Of a stretch of 64,000 nucleotides of DNA, positions 29,363-37,323 are shown in pieces. Within the stretch, counting starts at the first letter, position 1; the number at the start of each line of letters is the position of its first letter. The DNA is from Salarchaeum japonicum. Lineage in GTDB: Archaea > Halobacteriota > Halobacteria > Halobacteriales > Halobacteriaceae. The position numbers and the translations under genes were made by a program. The notes beneath the pieces were generated by a model. It was not told where the DNA came from. It did not search any database and was given only the letters and a program-made list of their open reading frames with translations. Location of the stretch: contig NZ_CP085324.1 of the NCBI RefSeq assembly GCF_020614395.1, positions 2,140,075 to 2,204,074 of the forward strand. Direction: 5' to 3'.

Positions 29363-30412
29363 GTGTCCCTCTACAGCGCGGTTAAACCCCTGCTGTTTCG
29401 CCTCCCCGCGGAGACGGCGCACGCGACGGTTCACGCCGGACTGCGCACGCTCCAGCGAACCCCGTTTCTCTCGACCGTAGACGACGCGTTGTCCGTGGAG
29501 TCGTCGCGCCTACGCGTGCGCGCGTTCGACAACACGTTCCCGACGCCCGTCGGCGTCGCCGCGGGATTCGACAAGAACGCGGAGATTCCGCGGGCGCTCG
29601 ACGCGCTCGGGTTCGGGCACGTCGAGGTCGGCGGCGTCACGGCCGACCAGCAGGACGGAAACCCCCGCCCCCGGATGTTCCGCCTGCGCGAGGACGACGC
29701 CATCGTGAACCGCATGGGCTTCAACAACGACGGCGCGGACGCGGTGGGGCGACGGCTCCGCGAACAACCTCTGCCGGACAGTCCCGTCGGCGTGAACATC
29801 GGGAAGTCGAAGGCCGCGGACGACGCGCCCGCTGACTACCGCTACACGTACGAGCGCGTCGCGGACGCCGGGGACTACTTCGTCGTGAACGTCTCCAGCC
29901 CGAACACGCCCGGCCTCCGCGACCTCCAGCACCGCGACCACCTCGAAGCCATCTTCGCGGAACTCCTCGACGCGGGTGCGAGCCCGCTCCTCGTGAAGTT
30001 CTCCCCCGACCTCTCCCGGGACGCCATCGCGGACGGCGTCGCGCTCGCCGAGGAACTCGGCCTCGACGGCATCGTCGCCACGAACACCACCACGGAACGC
30101 GACGACAGCCTCCGCAGCCCCGCGCGCTTCGAACAGGGCGGCCTCTCCGGAAAACCGCTCCAGGAGCGCGCGACCTCCCTCGTCCGCTTCGTCGCCGAGC
30201 GCACCGACCTCCCCGTCGTCGGCGTCGGCGGCGTGTTCACCGCCGAGGACGCCTACGAGAAGATACGCAACGGCGCGTCCGTCGTCCAGCTCTACACCGG
30301 CCTCGTCTACCGCGGCCCGACCATCGCCCGCGACATCAACCAAGGCCTCCTCGAACTCCTCGACCGCGACGGCTTCGACACCATCGAAGACGCCGTCGGC
30401 GCGGATCTCTAA
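29363..30412 (+). CDS. pyrD: Dihydroorotate dehydrogenase, class 2 (quinone)
   Basis: Oxidises dihydroorotate to orotate with electrons going to quinone. 349 residues, FMN-binding TIM barrel. An N-terminal helical extension (1-45), typical of membrane-associated class 2 enzymes, precedes VGVAAGFDKNAE (63-74), NRMGFNNDG (116-124), and the catalytic-Ser loop VNVSSPNTPGLRDL (175-188, Ser179). Late FMN phosphate motifs VGVGGVF and QLYTGLVYRGP are present. GTG start at 29363, three nt after the AbrB-like gene. A T-run (30418-30424) follows the stop. Confidence 0.95.
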   Translation: MSLYSAVKPLLFRLPAETAHATVHAGLRTLQRTPFLSTVDDALSVESSRLRVRAFDNTFPTPVGVAAGFDKNAEIPRALDALGFGHVEVGGVTADQQDGNPRPRMFRLREDDAIVNRMGFNNDGADAVGRRLREQPLPDSPVGVNIGKSKAADDAPADYRYTYERVADAGDYFVVNVSSPNTPGLRDLQHRDHLEAIFAELLDAGASPLLVKFSPDLSRDAIADGVALAEELGLDGIVATNTTTERDDSLRSPARFEQGGLSGKPLQERATSLVRFVAERTDLPVVGVGGVFTAEDAYEKIRNGASVVQLYTGLVYRGPTIARDINQGLLELLDRDGFDTIEDAVGADL

Positions 30413-30520
30413 ACGGACTTTTTTCCAGTTCGGGGTCGCTACCGCGACCCGCTCACTGCAAAACCCTCCACTAAAGAGGCCGCGAACGCTCCGCGTTCGC
30501 AGTACGTGACCGCAGCCGGG

Positions 30521-32242
30521 CTATTCGAGTGCGTCCCGCCGCAGTTCGAATCCGGCGACCGGGACTTCCAGGTCGTGTTCGACGAGGACTTCGGGGTGGA
30601 GTTCGCCGATAACGCCCACGTGTTCGCCGTCGATTTCGATGGCGGCGGTGCGGCCGTCGATGAACGACGGGTGGGTGGTGGGCGGGGTTTCGAGGGTGGC
30701 GTCGAACGCCCGGCAGAGCGACTGGAGCCGTGATTTCGCGTCCTCGTAGGAGGCGTCGTGGCGCGCGACGACGGCGGCGACCGTGTCGCGTTCGGCGACG
30801 CCCGTGTTCTCCGCGTCGTCGAGTTCGGCGGCGAACCCGACCTCGCCGAGGTTTTGGGGGTACGCGCGGTGCGTGTTGTTTTCGAGAACCATCAGGAGGC
30901 TGGGGAGCGCCCAGGTGCGCAGAATCTCGTAGTCCTCGCTGTAGGGTTCTGCGATGGTCGCCGCGCGGCCGCCGCCGACGGCGTCGGTGTCGGGCGCGAG
31001 GTTCATTCGGTCGTAGTTCTCGTCCTCGGCAATCATGTGGAAGTTCAGGAGGCCCTCGAACCCGAGGCCGGCGAGCGTGTTCCGGACGGCGCGCGCGTGC
31101 CGGGAGTCGCTCGTGCGACCGCCGACGGTGCCGACTTCGGGATACCGGGGGACGAGTTCGTTGAAGCCGTGCGCGCGCCCCACGTCGTCCACGATGTCGA
31201 CGGCGTGCAACACGTCCACGCGGTACGGCGGGACTTCGACGTCGTAGTCCACACCGTCGCCCCAGACTTCGGTTTCGACGCCCAATCCGGCGCGCTCCAT
31301 GTAGTCCACGACCTCGTCCTCGGTGAGGTCGACGCCGAGCAGGGTCTCGATGCGGTCGTGCGTGACGTGTTTCTCCGTCGTCTCGAAGTCGGGGCGGACG
31401 AGCGTGCGGTCGGGGTACTCCACGTCCACGGACTCGATCTGGCCGCCGCGGGCGGAGAGCGCGTAGCAGAGGATGACGCACATCTTGTCGATAGTCCACT
31501 GGTCGGTGCCCGTGAGTTCGATGAGGAGGTCGCGGGAGTCCGTGGTGACTTCGGTGCGGCGGCCGTTGATGACGGGCGGGAAGCTGAACAGCCCGAGGTC
31601 GTCGTAGATGGCCGGATACGTGTCGTGGCCCTCCACGAGGTCGGCGTACGTCTCGCCCGTGGGGTGGTCGGTGAGCACCTCGTCGGGCGTGAGTTCGCGG
31701 TCGGAGTCGAGCGCGACGAACATGTCGCCGTCGGGGCTGACGCCGCGGTACTCGATGGAGTTGGAGTCCTCTGCGGCGTCCGGCCCCAGCGAGCCGCCCT
31801 TCAGCATCGTGAGGTCGTGGATGCCGATAGCGCCCTTCGCGCGCTTGCGCCCCATCGTCGCGTGCAGTTTCTCCTGGAGCTGGATGAGGGAGTCGAGCGC
31901 GTCCTCGGTGAGGTTCACGTCCCGGACGATTGCGCCGGTGACGTACGGCCGGTAGTCGGGGACGGACTCGGCCACTTCGATAGTCCACTCGGGGTCGTTC
32001 GCGTCCGGCACGAAGATGCCGCGGGTGTCGCCGTACTGGTAGCGAAGCGAGCGCGCGACGCCCTCGACGCTCAATCGGTCGAGGCGGTCGGGCGCGAACT
32101 CCAGTTGGAACGCGCCGTCGTCGGTTTCGCCCTCGAATTCGAGGCCGAGCGCGAACAGGTCGTCCTTCAGTTCGTCGTCCGACTTCTCGTCGTGGCCCGT
32201 GAGCGTGCGGAGTTCGTCGGGGTCGATTTCGACGACGACCAT
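30521..32242 (-). CDS. pheT: Phenylalanine--tRNA ligase beta subunit
   Basis: 573 residues, the archaeal-length beta subunit, partner of PheS in an alpha2beta2 enzyme. Contains the B3/B4 editing region (YRPYVTGAIVRDVNL; GSLGPDAAEDSNSIEYRGVSPDGD split over 150-200), the B5 domain (LIELTGTDQWTIDKM region and DRTLVRPDF), and the catalytic-like B6/B7 domain (YPEVGTVGGRTSDSRHARA). The ATG overlaps the pheS stop by one base (TGATG), so the subunits are translationally coupled. Confidence 0.95.
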   Translation of the reverse strand: MVVVEIDPDELRTLTGHDEKSDDELKDDLFALGLEFEGETDDGAFQLEFAPDRLDRLSVEGVARSLRYQYGDTRGIFVPDANDPEWTIEVAESVPDYRPYVTGAIVRDVNLTEDALDSLIQLQEKLHATMGRKRAKGAIGIHDLTMLKGGSLGPDAAEDSNSIEYRGVSPDGDMFVALDSDRELTPDEVLTDHPTGETYADLVEGHDTYPAIYDDLGLFSFPPVINGRRTEVTTDSRDLLIELTGTDQWTIDKMCVILCYALSARGGQIESVDVEYPDRTLVRPDFETTEKHVTHDRIETLLGVDLTEDEVVDYMERAGLGVETEVWGDGVDYDVEVPPYRVDVLHAVDIVDDVGRAHGFNELVPRYPEVGTVGGRTSDSRHARAVRNTLAGLGFEGLLNFHMIAEDENYDRMNLAPDTDAVGGGRAATIAEPYSEDYEILRTWALPSLLMVLENNTHRAYPQNLGEVGFAAELDDAENTGVAERDTVAAVVARHDASYEDAKSRLQSLCRAFDATLETPPTTHPSFIDGRTAAIEIDGEHVGVIGELHPEVLVEHDLEVPVAGFELRRDALE

Positions 32243-33750
32243 CAGTACATCACCTCCTCATTGCGGAGGTAGTCGAGGTCGACGAGCGTGCCGTGCACGT
32301 CCCGAATGTCCTCCGCGCCGGTGACGAGCATCATCAGGCGTTCGAGCGCGAGCCCCCACGCCATCACGTCGCAGTCCACGCCGAGCGGTTCCAGCACCTC
32401 GGGCCGGAAGATGCCGGAGTTCCCGATTTCGATGATTTCGCCCGTCCGCGGGTGGCGGCCGAACAGTTCGAACGACGGCTCCGTGTATGGGTTGTAGTGG
32501 GGTTTGAACGTCACGTCCTCAATGCCGAACTGGCTGTAGAACTCCGTGAAGGTCCCCATCAAGTCCCTGACGCTGAGGTCGTCCGCCATCACCCAGCCCT
32601 CGATCTGGAAGAATTCGAGGAGGTGCGTGGCGTCGAGCGTGTCGTTCCGGTACACTTTCTCGACGCTGAAGTACCGCTGCGGCGGTTCGAGGTCGCCCTC
32701 GGCCTCCCCGGAGAGGTAGCGCATCGAGAGCGACGTGGTGTGGCCGCGGAGGTCGAGGCCGCGCGCCATCTCCTCCGTCCACGGGCTGTGATAGCCCTCG
32801 CCGTCCTCGCCGACGCCGTTCCGGTGCGCGTCCTCGACCCGGGAGACGAGGTCGTCGGGGAGGTCGCGGATTTCGCTCGGCTGGGAGAGCGCGAACTGGT
32901 CCCAGTGGGTGCGCGCGGGGTGGTCTTGAGGCATGAACAACGCGTCGTTGATCCAGAACTCCGCGTCCACGTGCGGGCCCGCCATCTCCTGGAATCCCAT
33001 ACCGGTGAGGACGTCCTTGACGGTCTCCGCCATCTCGCGGAGCGGGTGGGTGCGGCCGGCGTTCACGTCCTCCGCGTCGGCTTCCACGTCGTACGACCGG
33101 AAGTCGGCGTCCCGCCACTCGCCGGAGGAGAGCACGTCGGGCGTGAGCTGTCCGAGGCCGCCCTCGGTTTCGACGCCCTCCATGAGCGCGGTGACGCCCG
33201 CGTCGGTGAGTTGGACGGTTCGGACGGTGCGTTCGGTGCGCGCGACGAGGTCGCGGCGCACGAGCGCGTCCACGACGGACTCGTCGGTGACGGGTTCGCC
33301 GTCGGCGAGGCTCGCGAGCGCCGCGGCCTCCGCGTCGCCGTCCGGGTCGGCGTCGGGGTTCGCAGCGACGCTCCCGGCGTCGATGGTGCCGTAGCCCTTC
33401 CGCGCGAGGTTCGACAGCGCGATGTCCACCTGCGGGCCGTCCAGTCCGGCGCGCCCGAGGAGCTCCCCGAGCGACACGGGGTCGTCGGTCGCGCCCGCCT
33501 CGACGGCCGCGCGGTAGAGCCGGACTTCGGGCAGGCCGTCGTCGAGGTACTCGCGGGCTTCCTCGGTGAGTTCGAGGTCTTCCTCCACCGTCTCGGTGAC
33601 GGAGAGCAAGCCCTCGTCTTCGAGTTCGAACGCCGCGCCCGTCACCGTCTCCGGCGGCAGGTCGGCCTCCGCGGCGATGTCGTCGATTCGTCTGGGTTCG
33701 TCCGCGCTCGCGGTTTCGAGCACCGCGAGCTGGTGTCGTGGTAGTTGCAT
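32242..33750 (-). CDS. pheS: Phenylalanine--tRNA ligase alpha subunit
   Basis: 502 residues, class II aminoacyl-tRNA synthetase catalytic subunit. An N-terminal winged-helix region (1-90, HQLAVLETASADEPRRIDD) is typical of archaeal/eukaryal PheS. Class II motif 1 around THPLREMAETVKDVLTGMGF, motif 2 around YFSVEKVYRNDTLDATHL, and motif 3 near AWGLALERLMML. ATG 33748-33750 is the domain start; the frame stays open to 33924. A 25-codon Phe-rich ORF lies 88 nt upstream on the same strand. Confidence 0.95.
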   Translation of the reverse strand: MQLPRHQLAVLETASADEPRRIDDIAAEADLPPETVTGAAFELEDEGLLSVTETVEEDLELTEEAREYLDDGLPEVRLYRAAVEAGATDDPVSLGELLGRAGLDGPQVDIALSNLARKGYGTIDAGSVAANPDADPDGDAEAAALASLADGEPVTDESVVDALVRRDLVARTERTVRTVQLTDAGVTALMEGVETEGGLGQLTPDVLSSGEWRDADFRSYDVEADAEDVNAGRTHPLREMAETVKDVLTGMGFQEMAGPHVDAEFWINDALFMPQDHPARTHWDQFALSQPSEIRDLPDDLVSRVEDAHRNGVGEDGEGYHSPWTEEMARGLDLRGHTTSLSMRYLSGEAEGDLEPPQRYFSVEKVYRNDTLDATHLLEFFQIEGWVMADDLSVRDLMGTFTEFYSQFGIEDVTFKPHYNPYTEPSFELFGRHPRTGEIIEIGNSGIFRPEVLEPLGVDCDVMAWGLALERLMMLVTGAEDIRDVHGTLVDLDYLRNEEVMY

Positions 33751-33838
33751 TGTGCGTGTGCGCGTAGAGTATTCGGAAAGCGATTCCGATGCCCGCACGA
33801 GCGGTTTCAGCGCCGACCGGCCGGCGCGTCCACCCTCG

Positions 33839-33916
33839 TTACGGGTCGAAAAAGAAACCGAACCCCGGGCCGTCGGCTTCGCGAACGATGCGGCGCGCGT
33901 GGGATTCGGACGCCAT
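33839..33916 (-). CDS. Putative Phe-rich leader peptide of pheST
   Basis: 25-residue ORF, too short for usual gene calling. It begins MASESHARRI and ends GFGFFFDP: four Phe among residues 19-23, so Phe is 16% of the peptide. The ATG (33914-33916) has the context GGGTATG and a T5 box centred 28 nt upstream, the leaderless-promoter layout used by lipA in this window. pheS begins 88 nt after the stop. Between them is a 6-bp GC hairpin (GCGCCG...CGGCGC) 13 nt after the stop and a second one (TCGGAA...TTCCGA). This is reminiscent of E. coli pheM upstream of pheST. Alternatively it is a small protein unrelated to control. Confidence 0.45.
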   Translation of the reverse strand: MASESHARRIVREADGPGFGFFFDP

Positions 33917-33941
33917 ACCCACACGGTCAGGGGGCGTCGGC

Positions 33942-33946
33942 AAAAA
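33942..33946 (-). promoter_or_regulatory. T-rich promoter box of the pheST leader ORF
   Basis: ACGTTTTTGCCGACGC on the minus strand, nearly identical to the lipA box (ACGTTTTTGCCGTCGC). Confidence 0.5.
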
Positions 33947-33954
33947 CGTGTCGT

Positions 33955-35508
33955 CTACGCCCGCGTGGACGTGAGCTGGATGTCCGCGTCCGCCAGGAGG
34001 TCTTCGACTTCCGCGCGCTTCTCCTGGTGGTCGGCGAGGAACTCCTCCATCAACCGGGCGGCCTGCTCCTTGCAGTCCCCACAGAGCCGCTCGCCCTCGC
34101 GGCACTCCTCGTAGACGCGTTCGGCGAACTCGTCGTCGTCCGCGGCGAGGAGGTACGCGTACAGTTCGTAGACCGGGCAGTCGTCGGGCCGTCCGCCCTT
34201 CTCGCGCTGTTCCTCCGCGCTCTGCCGTCCGCCCGTCGTCGCGGACTTGACCTTGTCGTAGCCAGTCTCGGGGTCGTCGAGGAGGCTGATGTGGCTCGCG
34301 GGAATCGAGGAGCTCATCTTCCCGCCCGTGAGCCCCGTCATGAACCGGTGATAGACCGACGAAGGCGGGACGAACCCGTAGCCGCCGTGTTCGACCTCCA
34401 CGTCCTGCGCGAGGTCGCGGGCCTCGGCCTCGGTGAGGTCGAACGCGTCCACGTGCCCCTCGAACACGCGTTTCTCGCCCTCGACGGCGTCGATGAGCGC
34501 GTCGAACGCATCCGGCGTGGCGTTCCGGTCGAAGAAGCGGGTGCGGGGGCGGAGCGGTTCCATCCCGGCGTTCTCCAGTTTCTCCACTGTGGCCGAGAGC
34601 GTCGCCTCGTCCACGCCCTCGGGGAACGCGTCCGCGCCCTGTTCGGCGAGCCACTCCGCGGCCTCCGTACACCGCGGCGTCTCGGCGTCCTCGGCGTACT
34701 CGTCGCGGGCGTCGTAGGCGCGGGCGACGAGCGAGCGTTCGGCGTCGGTGAGTTCGAAGCTCGCGTACGCCTCGGTGACCTTGAAGTAGCGGGCGCGGGA
34801 GGCGAGGTCGCGCGCCAGCCGGATGTGCGGGTCTTGGTCGGGGCCGACGGGAATCACGGTCGGCTTCGGTTCCTCCAACTGGGGGTAGAGGATGTCCGCC
34901 ATCTGCGTGACGACGGACTGCATGTGCGAGACGTCCGTCTCGCCGCCGAACCCGTAGATTGCTTCGAGCTCGCTGAAGTTCGCTTCCGCGCCGAGTTCGA
35001 ACGCCAAGTCCTGGAGTTCGCGGTTCTCGGACTGCCGGTAGAGCGTCCCCTCCTCGGGGTCGAACCCGAGCGCGAGCAGGCTCAGGAGGTAGTTCCGCGA
35101 GTGTTCGTCTATCTCCTCCCAGGTAAGGCCGCGCGCGGCGTGCGCTTCCAGGTCGGCGATGAGCGCGTACGCGTCCCCGCCCTGCTGTTGGTGCCAGATT
35201 ATCTCGTCGAACACGAGCTTGTGTCCGATGTGGGGGTCGCCGGTCGGCATGAACCCGGAGAGCGCCGCGAACGGTTCGTCCGCGCGCATCGCGTCGAGGA
35301 CGCGGCGGTAATCCCGGTGGCCGAAGATGATGGCGCGCCGCATCAGGTAGTGGGGGTTCGGCACCTCGTCGAGGAGGTCGTCGAACGCCTCGATGCCGAA
35401 CTCGCCGAACAGTTTCTCGTAGTCGGAGACGGTCGACGACCCCCAGGGGTCGAGGGTCACGTCGTCCGCGCCGGCCGTGCCGTCGTCGCGTGGTGTGTCG
35501 TCAGTCAT
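33955..35508 (-). CDS. trpS: Tryptophan--tRNA ligase, first copy (long form)
   Basis: 517-residue class I synthetase of archaeal/eukaryal type. HIGH motif at 93-96 (TGDPHIGHKLVF) and KMSSS in LTGGKMSSSIP; VGPDQDPHIRLARD is the Trp/ATP pocket. Longer than the second copy at 55.6 kb by about 144 residues, partly an acidic N-terminus (1-25) and an inserted segment around 265-310. Cys-rich CREGERLCGDCKEQ near the C-terminus. The ATG overlaps the endA stop (ATGA), so it is coupled to the tRNA-splicing endonuclease. Haloarchaeal tRNA-Trp carries an intron, which makes this pairing sensible. Confidence 0.93.
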   Translation of the reverse strand: MTDDTPRDDGTAGADDVTLDPWGSSTVSDYEKLFGEFGIEAFDDLLDEVPNPHYLMRRAIIFGHRDYRRVLDAMRADEPFAALSGFMPTGDPHIGHKLVFDEIIWHQQQGGDAYALIADLEAHAARGLTWEEIDEHSRNYLLSLLALGFDPEEGTLYRQSENRELQDLAFELGAEANFSELEAIYGFGGETDVSHMQSVVTQMADILYPQLEEPKPTVIPVGPDQDPHIRLARDLASRARYFKVTEAYASFELTDAERSLVARAYDARDEYAEDAETPRCTEAAEWLAEQGADAFPEGVDEATLSATVEKLENAGMEPLRPRTRFFDRNATPDAFDALIDAVEGEKRVFEGHVDAFDLTEAEARDLAQDVEVEHGGYGFVPPSSVYHRFMTGLTGGKMSSSIPASHISLLDDPETGYDKVKSATTGGRQSAEEQREKGGRPDDCPVYELYAYLLAADDDEFAERVYEECREGERLCGDCKEQAARLMEEFLADHQEKRAEVEDLLADADIQLTSTRA

Positions 35509-36536
35509 GGAGTGAGTCGAGAGACCGCGAGCCAGTCGGGTGAATCCTGTGCGTCCAGCGCAAAAACCATTCGCTTCCGCACGCCGTGCGCGAGCCGAAC
35601 GTCGAGCGCCACGTCCCGCGGGGAGAACGTGTGGTCGGCGGGGAGCGCCCGCACGAGCCACGGCGAGTGCCCGAGGTTGTCGGCGTCCTCGATGTCGTGG
35701 TACACCCGGAAGTCCGCGCCGAACTTGAACCCGGTCTTGGGCGTGTAGCCGGCGTCGCGGAGCGCGCGGTACGCGCGGAGCCGCCGGTCGAACCGGTCGC
35801 CCTCGGCGTCCCGGCCGTGCGCGACGACGGCTTCGACGCCGCCCTCGACGGACAGCGCGCCGACCGCGGCGAGGTGCGCGGCCTCCACGAGCGACAGCTG
35901 GAGGGGCGCGTGCTCGGCGGCGCGCCCGGTGAGCGGCTGGCCGTAGAAGAACGCGTGGTGGAGGCGTTCGGGCGGCTCCCAGACGACGACGCGGTCGTCC
36001 AGCAGGACGCCGTCCGCAGTGGGCGGCGTCTCCGGCGCGTCGTCGGGGAGCGCGAGGCGTTCGGTCTCGAAGTACGTGATGTCGCTCTCCTCGTCCACGA
36101 CGGCGAGCGTCACGTCCCCGAGCGCGCCCGCGGCCACGTCGGCGCGTTCGGAGACGGTGCGAATCCGGTACGCCTCGGTGTCGTCCCACGGCCCGTCCCC
36201 GCGCGGATAGACGACGAAGTCGATTCCCTCGGAGTCCGCGACCCAGCCGTCGCGGGCGGGCGAGAGGTAGAACCCGCGGTCGCGGAGGTCGGCGTACACG
36301 ACGAACCGCGCGCCGAACCCCGGGCCCTGGCGGGCGAGGTAGTCCGCGAACCCGCAGTCGCGTCCCTCGACTTCGACGGCGTCGAGGTCGCCGCGGAAGA
36401 GGAGGTGGGCGGCCTCGACGGGCGCGAGCACCACGTCGTCGCCCTCCCGCGGCCGGCCGTACCCCCGGGAGTCGTAGAAGCGCTGGCGGGCGTCCCCTCC
36501 CACGTGAACGAGCCCATCGCGCGCGTGTCCCTTCAT
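35505..36536 (-). CDS. endA: tRNA-splicing endonuclease
   Basis: Cuts bulge-helix-bulge introns in tRNA and excises pre-rRNA at processing stems. 343 residues: a tandem two-repeat (alpha2-type) form with an inactive N-terminal repeat (about 1-160) and a catalytic C-terminal repeat. The triad is recognisable as Tyr in FRVYHDIED, His in LGHSPWLVRA and Lys in VRKRMVFAL. ATG 36534-36536. The trpS gene follows with a 4-nt overlap. The rRNA stems at 22.8/25.9 kb and 26.2/27.8 kb are expected substrates. Confidence 0.93.
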   Translation of the reverse strand: MKGHARDGLVHVGGDARQRFYDSRGYGRPREGDDVVLAPVEAAHLLFRGDLDAVEVEGRDCGFADYLARQGPGFGARFVVYADLRDRGFYLSPARDGWVADSEGIDFVVYPRGDGPWDDTEAYRIRTVSERADVAAGALGDVTLAVVDEESDITYFETERLALPDDAPETPPTADGVLLDDRVVVWEPPERLHHAFFYGQPLTGRAAEHAPLQLSLVEAAHLAAVGALSVEGGVEAVVAHGRDAEGDRFDRRLRAYRALRDAGYTPKTGFKFGADFRVYHDIEDADNLGHSPWLVRALPADHTFSPRDVALDVRLAHGVRKRMVFALDAQDSPDWLAVSRLTP

Positions 36537-36561
36537 ACCCGCTGGGAGTCCGGCGAGCGCC

Positions 36562-37284
36562 CTATTGGTTGCGGTCGCAGGTCGCGTCCAGACACCGCCG
36601 GCCGCTCGGCGTGTCGAACGCGGGGAGCCCGCAGTCGCAGGTGCCGTCCACGACGCCCGAGGGAATCCGGTAGACTGCGTCGCAGTCGTCACAGACGGCG
36701 TCGAGCGCGCGCCGCCGCTCGATACCGAGGATGCTCCCACACCGGCACGACCACTCGGCGTCGAACGCGTCGATGACGGCGTCGTCGAGCGATTCGCAGG
36801 TGCGGTCGAGACAGCACTCGAAGGTGTCGCCGCGGTCGGCGCGGAACGTGGGGAGGCCGCAGTCCTCGCAGGTGTTCTCGGTGAGCGTCGCGTCCCGAGG
36901 GAGCGCGTAGGCGGTGCGACAGCCGAGACAGGTGACGCGCGCGCCGTCCCGCACCAGCACCGAGTCGCAGTCGGGACACCGACCGACGGTCGGGCCGGCG
37001 GGCGTGACGGGGTAGTGCGCGCTCCCGTAGTCGGCGTGGGAATCGACGCGGAGGCGTTCGTCGTTCTTGGTCGCGACGAGCGCGAACCCGGACGTGTCGC
37101 GCTCGAACTGCACGGAGTTCGGGCGGGTGAGCCAGGCCGCGGGCTGGTAGCCCGAGTCGTCGTGGACGAGGACGGTGTTGTCGGGTTTCACGAGCACGAC
37201 GACTTCGCCGCGCTGTGTCGTTGTGCGGCCGTTGTCGTAGGTGACGGTGCAGTCGCCGGCGAGGACGCGGGTGGAGTCCTGCAT
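36562..37284 (-). CDS. NucS N-terminal-like DNA-binding domain with multiple zinc ribbons
   Basis: 240 residues. The first ~85 resemble the N-terminal domain of NucS/EndoMS (AGDCTVTYDNGRTTTQRGEV, VLVKPDNTVLVHDDSGYQPA), but the nuclease domain is absent. It is replaced by a series of Cys pairs: CPDC...CLGC (about 103-122), CEDCG...CC (138-158), CRCG, CDDC, CDCG and a final CLDATC, like topoisomerase-type C4 zinc fingers. Predicted DNA- or RNA-binding without catalysis. It lies 39 nt downstream of a Ski2-like helicase gene on the same strand, so a joint role in nucleic-acid repair or processing is an inference. Confidence 0.75.
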   Translation of the reverse strand: MQDSTRVLAGDCTVTYDNGRTTTQRGEVVVLVKPDNTVLVHDDSGYQPAAWLTRPNSVQFERDTSGFALVATKNDERLRVDSHADYGSAHYPVTPAGPTVGRCPDCDSVLVRDGARVTCLGCRTAYALPRDATLTENTCEDCGLPTFRADRGDTFECCLDRTCESLDDAVIDAFDAEWSCRCGSILGIERRRALDAVCDDCDAVYRIPSGVVDGTCDCGLPAFDTPSGRRCLDATCDRNQ

Positions 37285-37323
37285 ACCGCGGGGTGGCCGC
37301 GGCTTCGTACGTGAACTCTCGGC

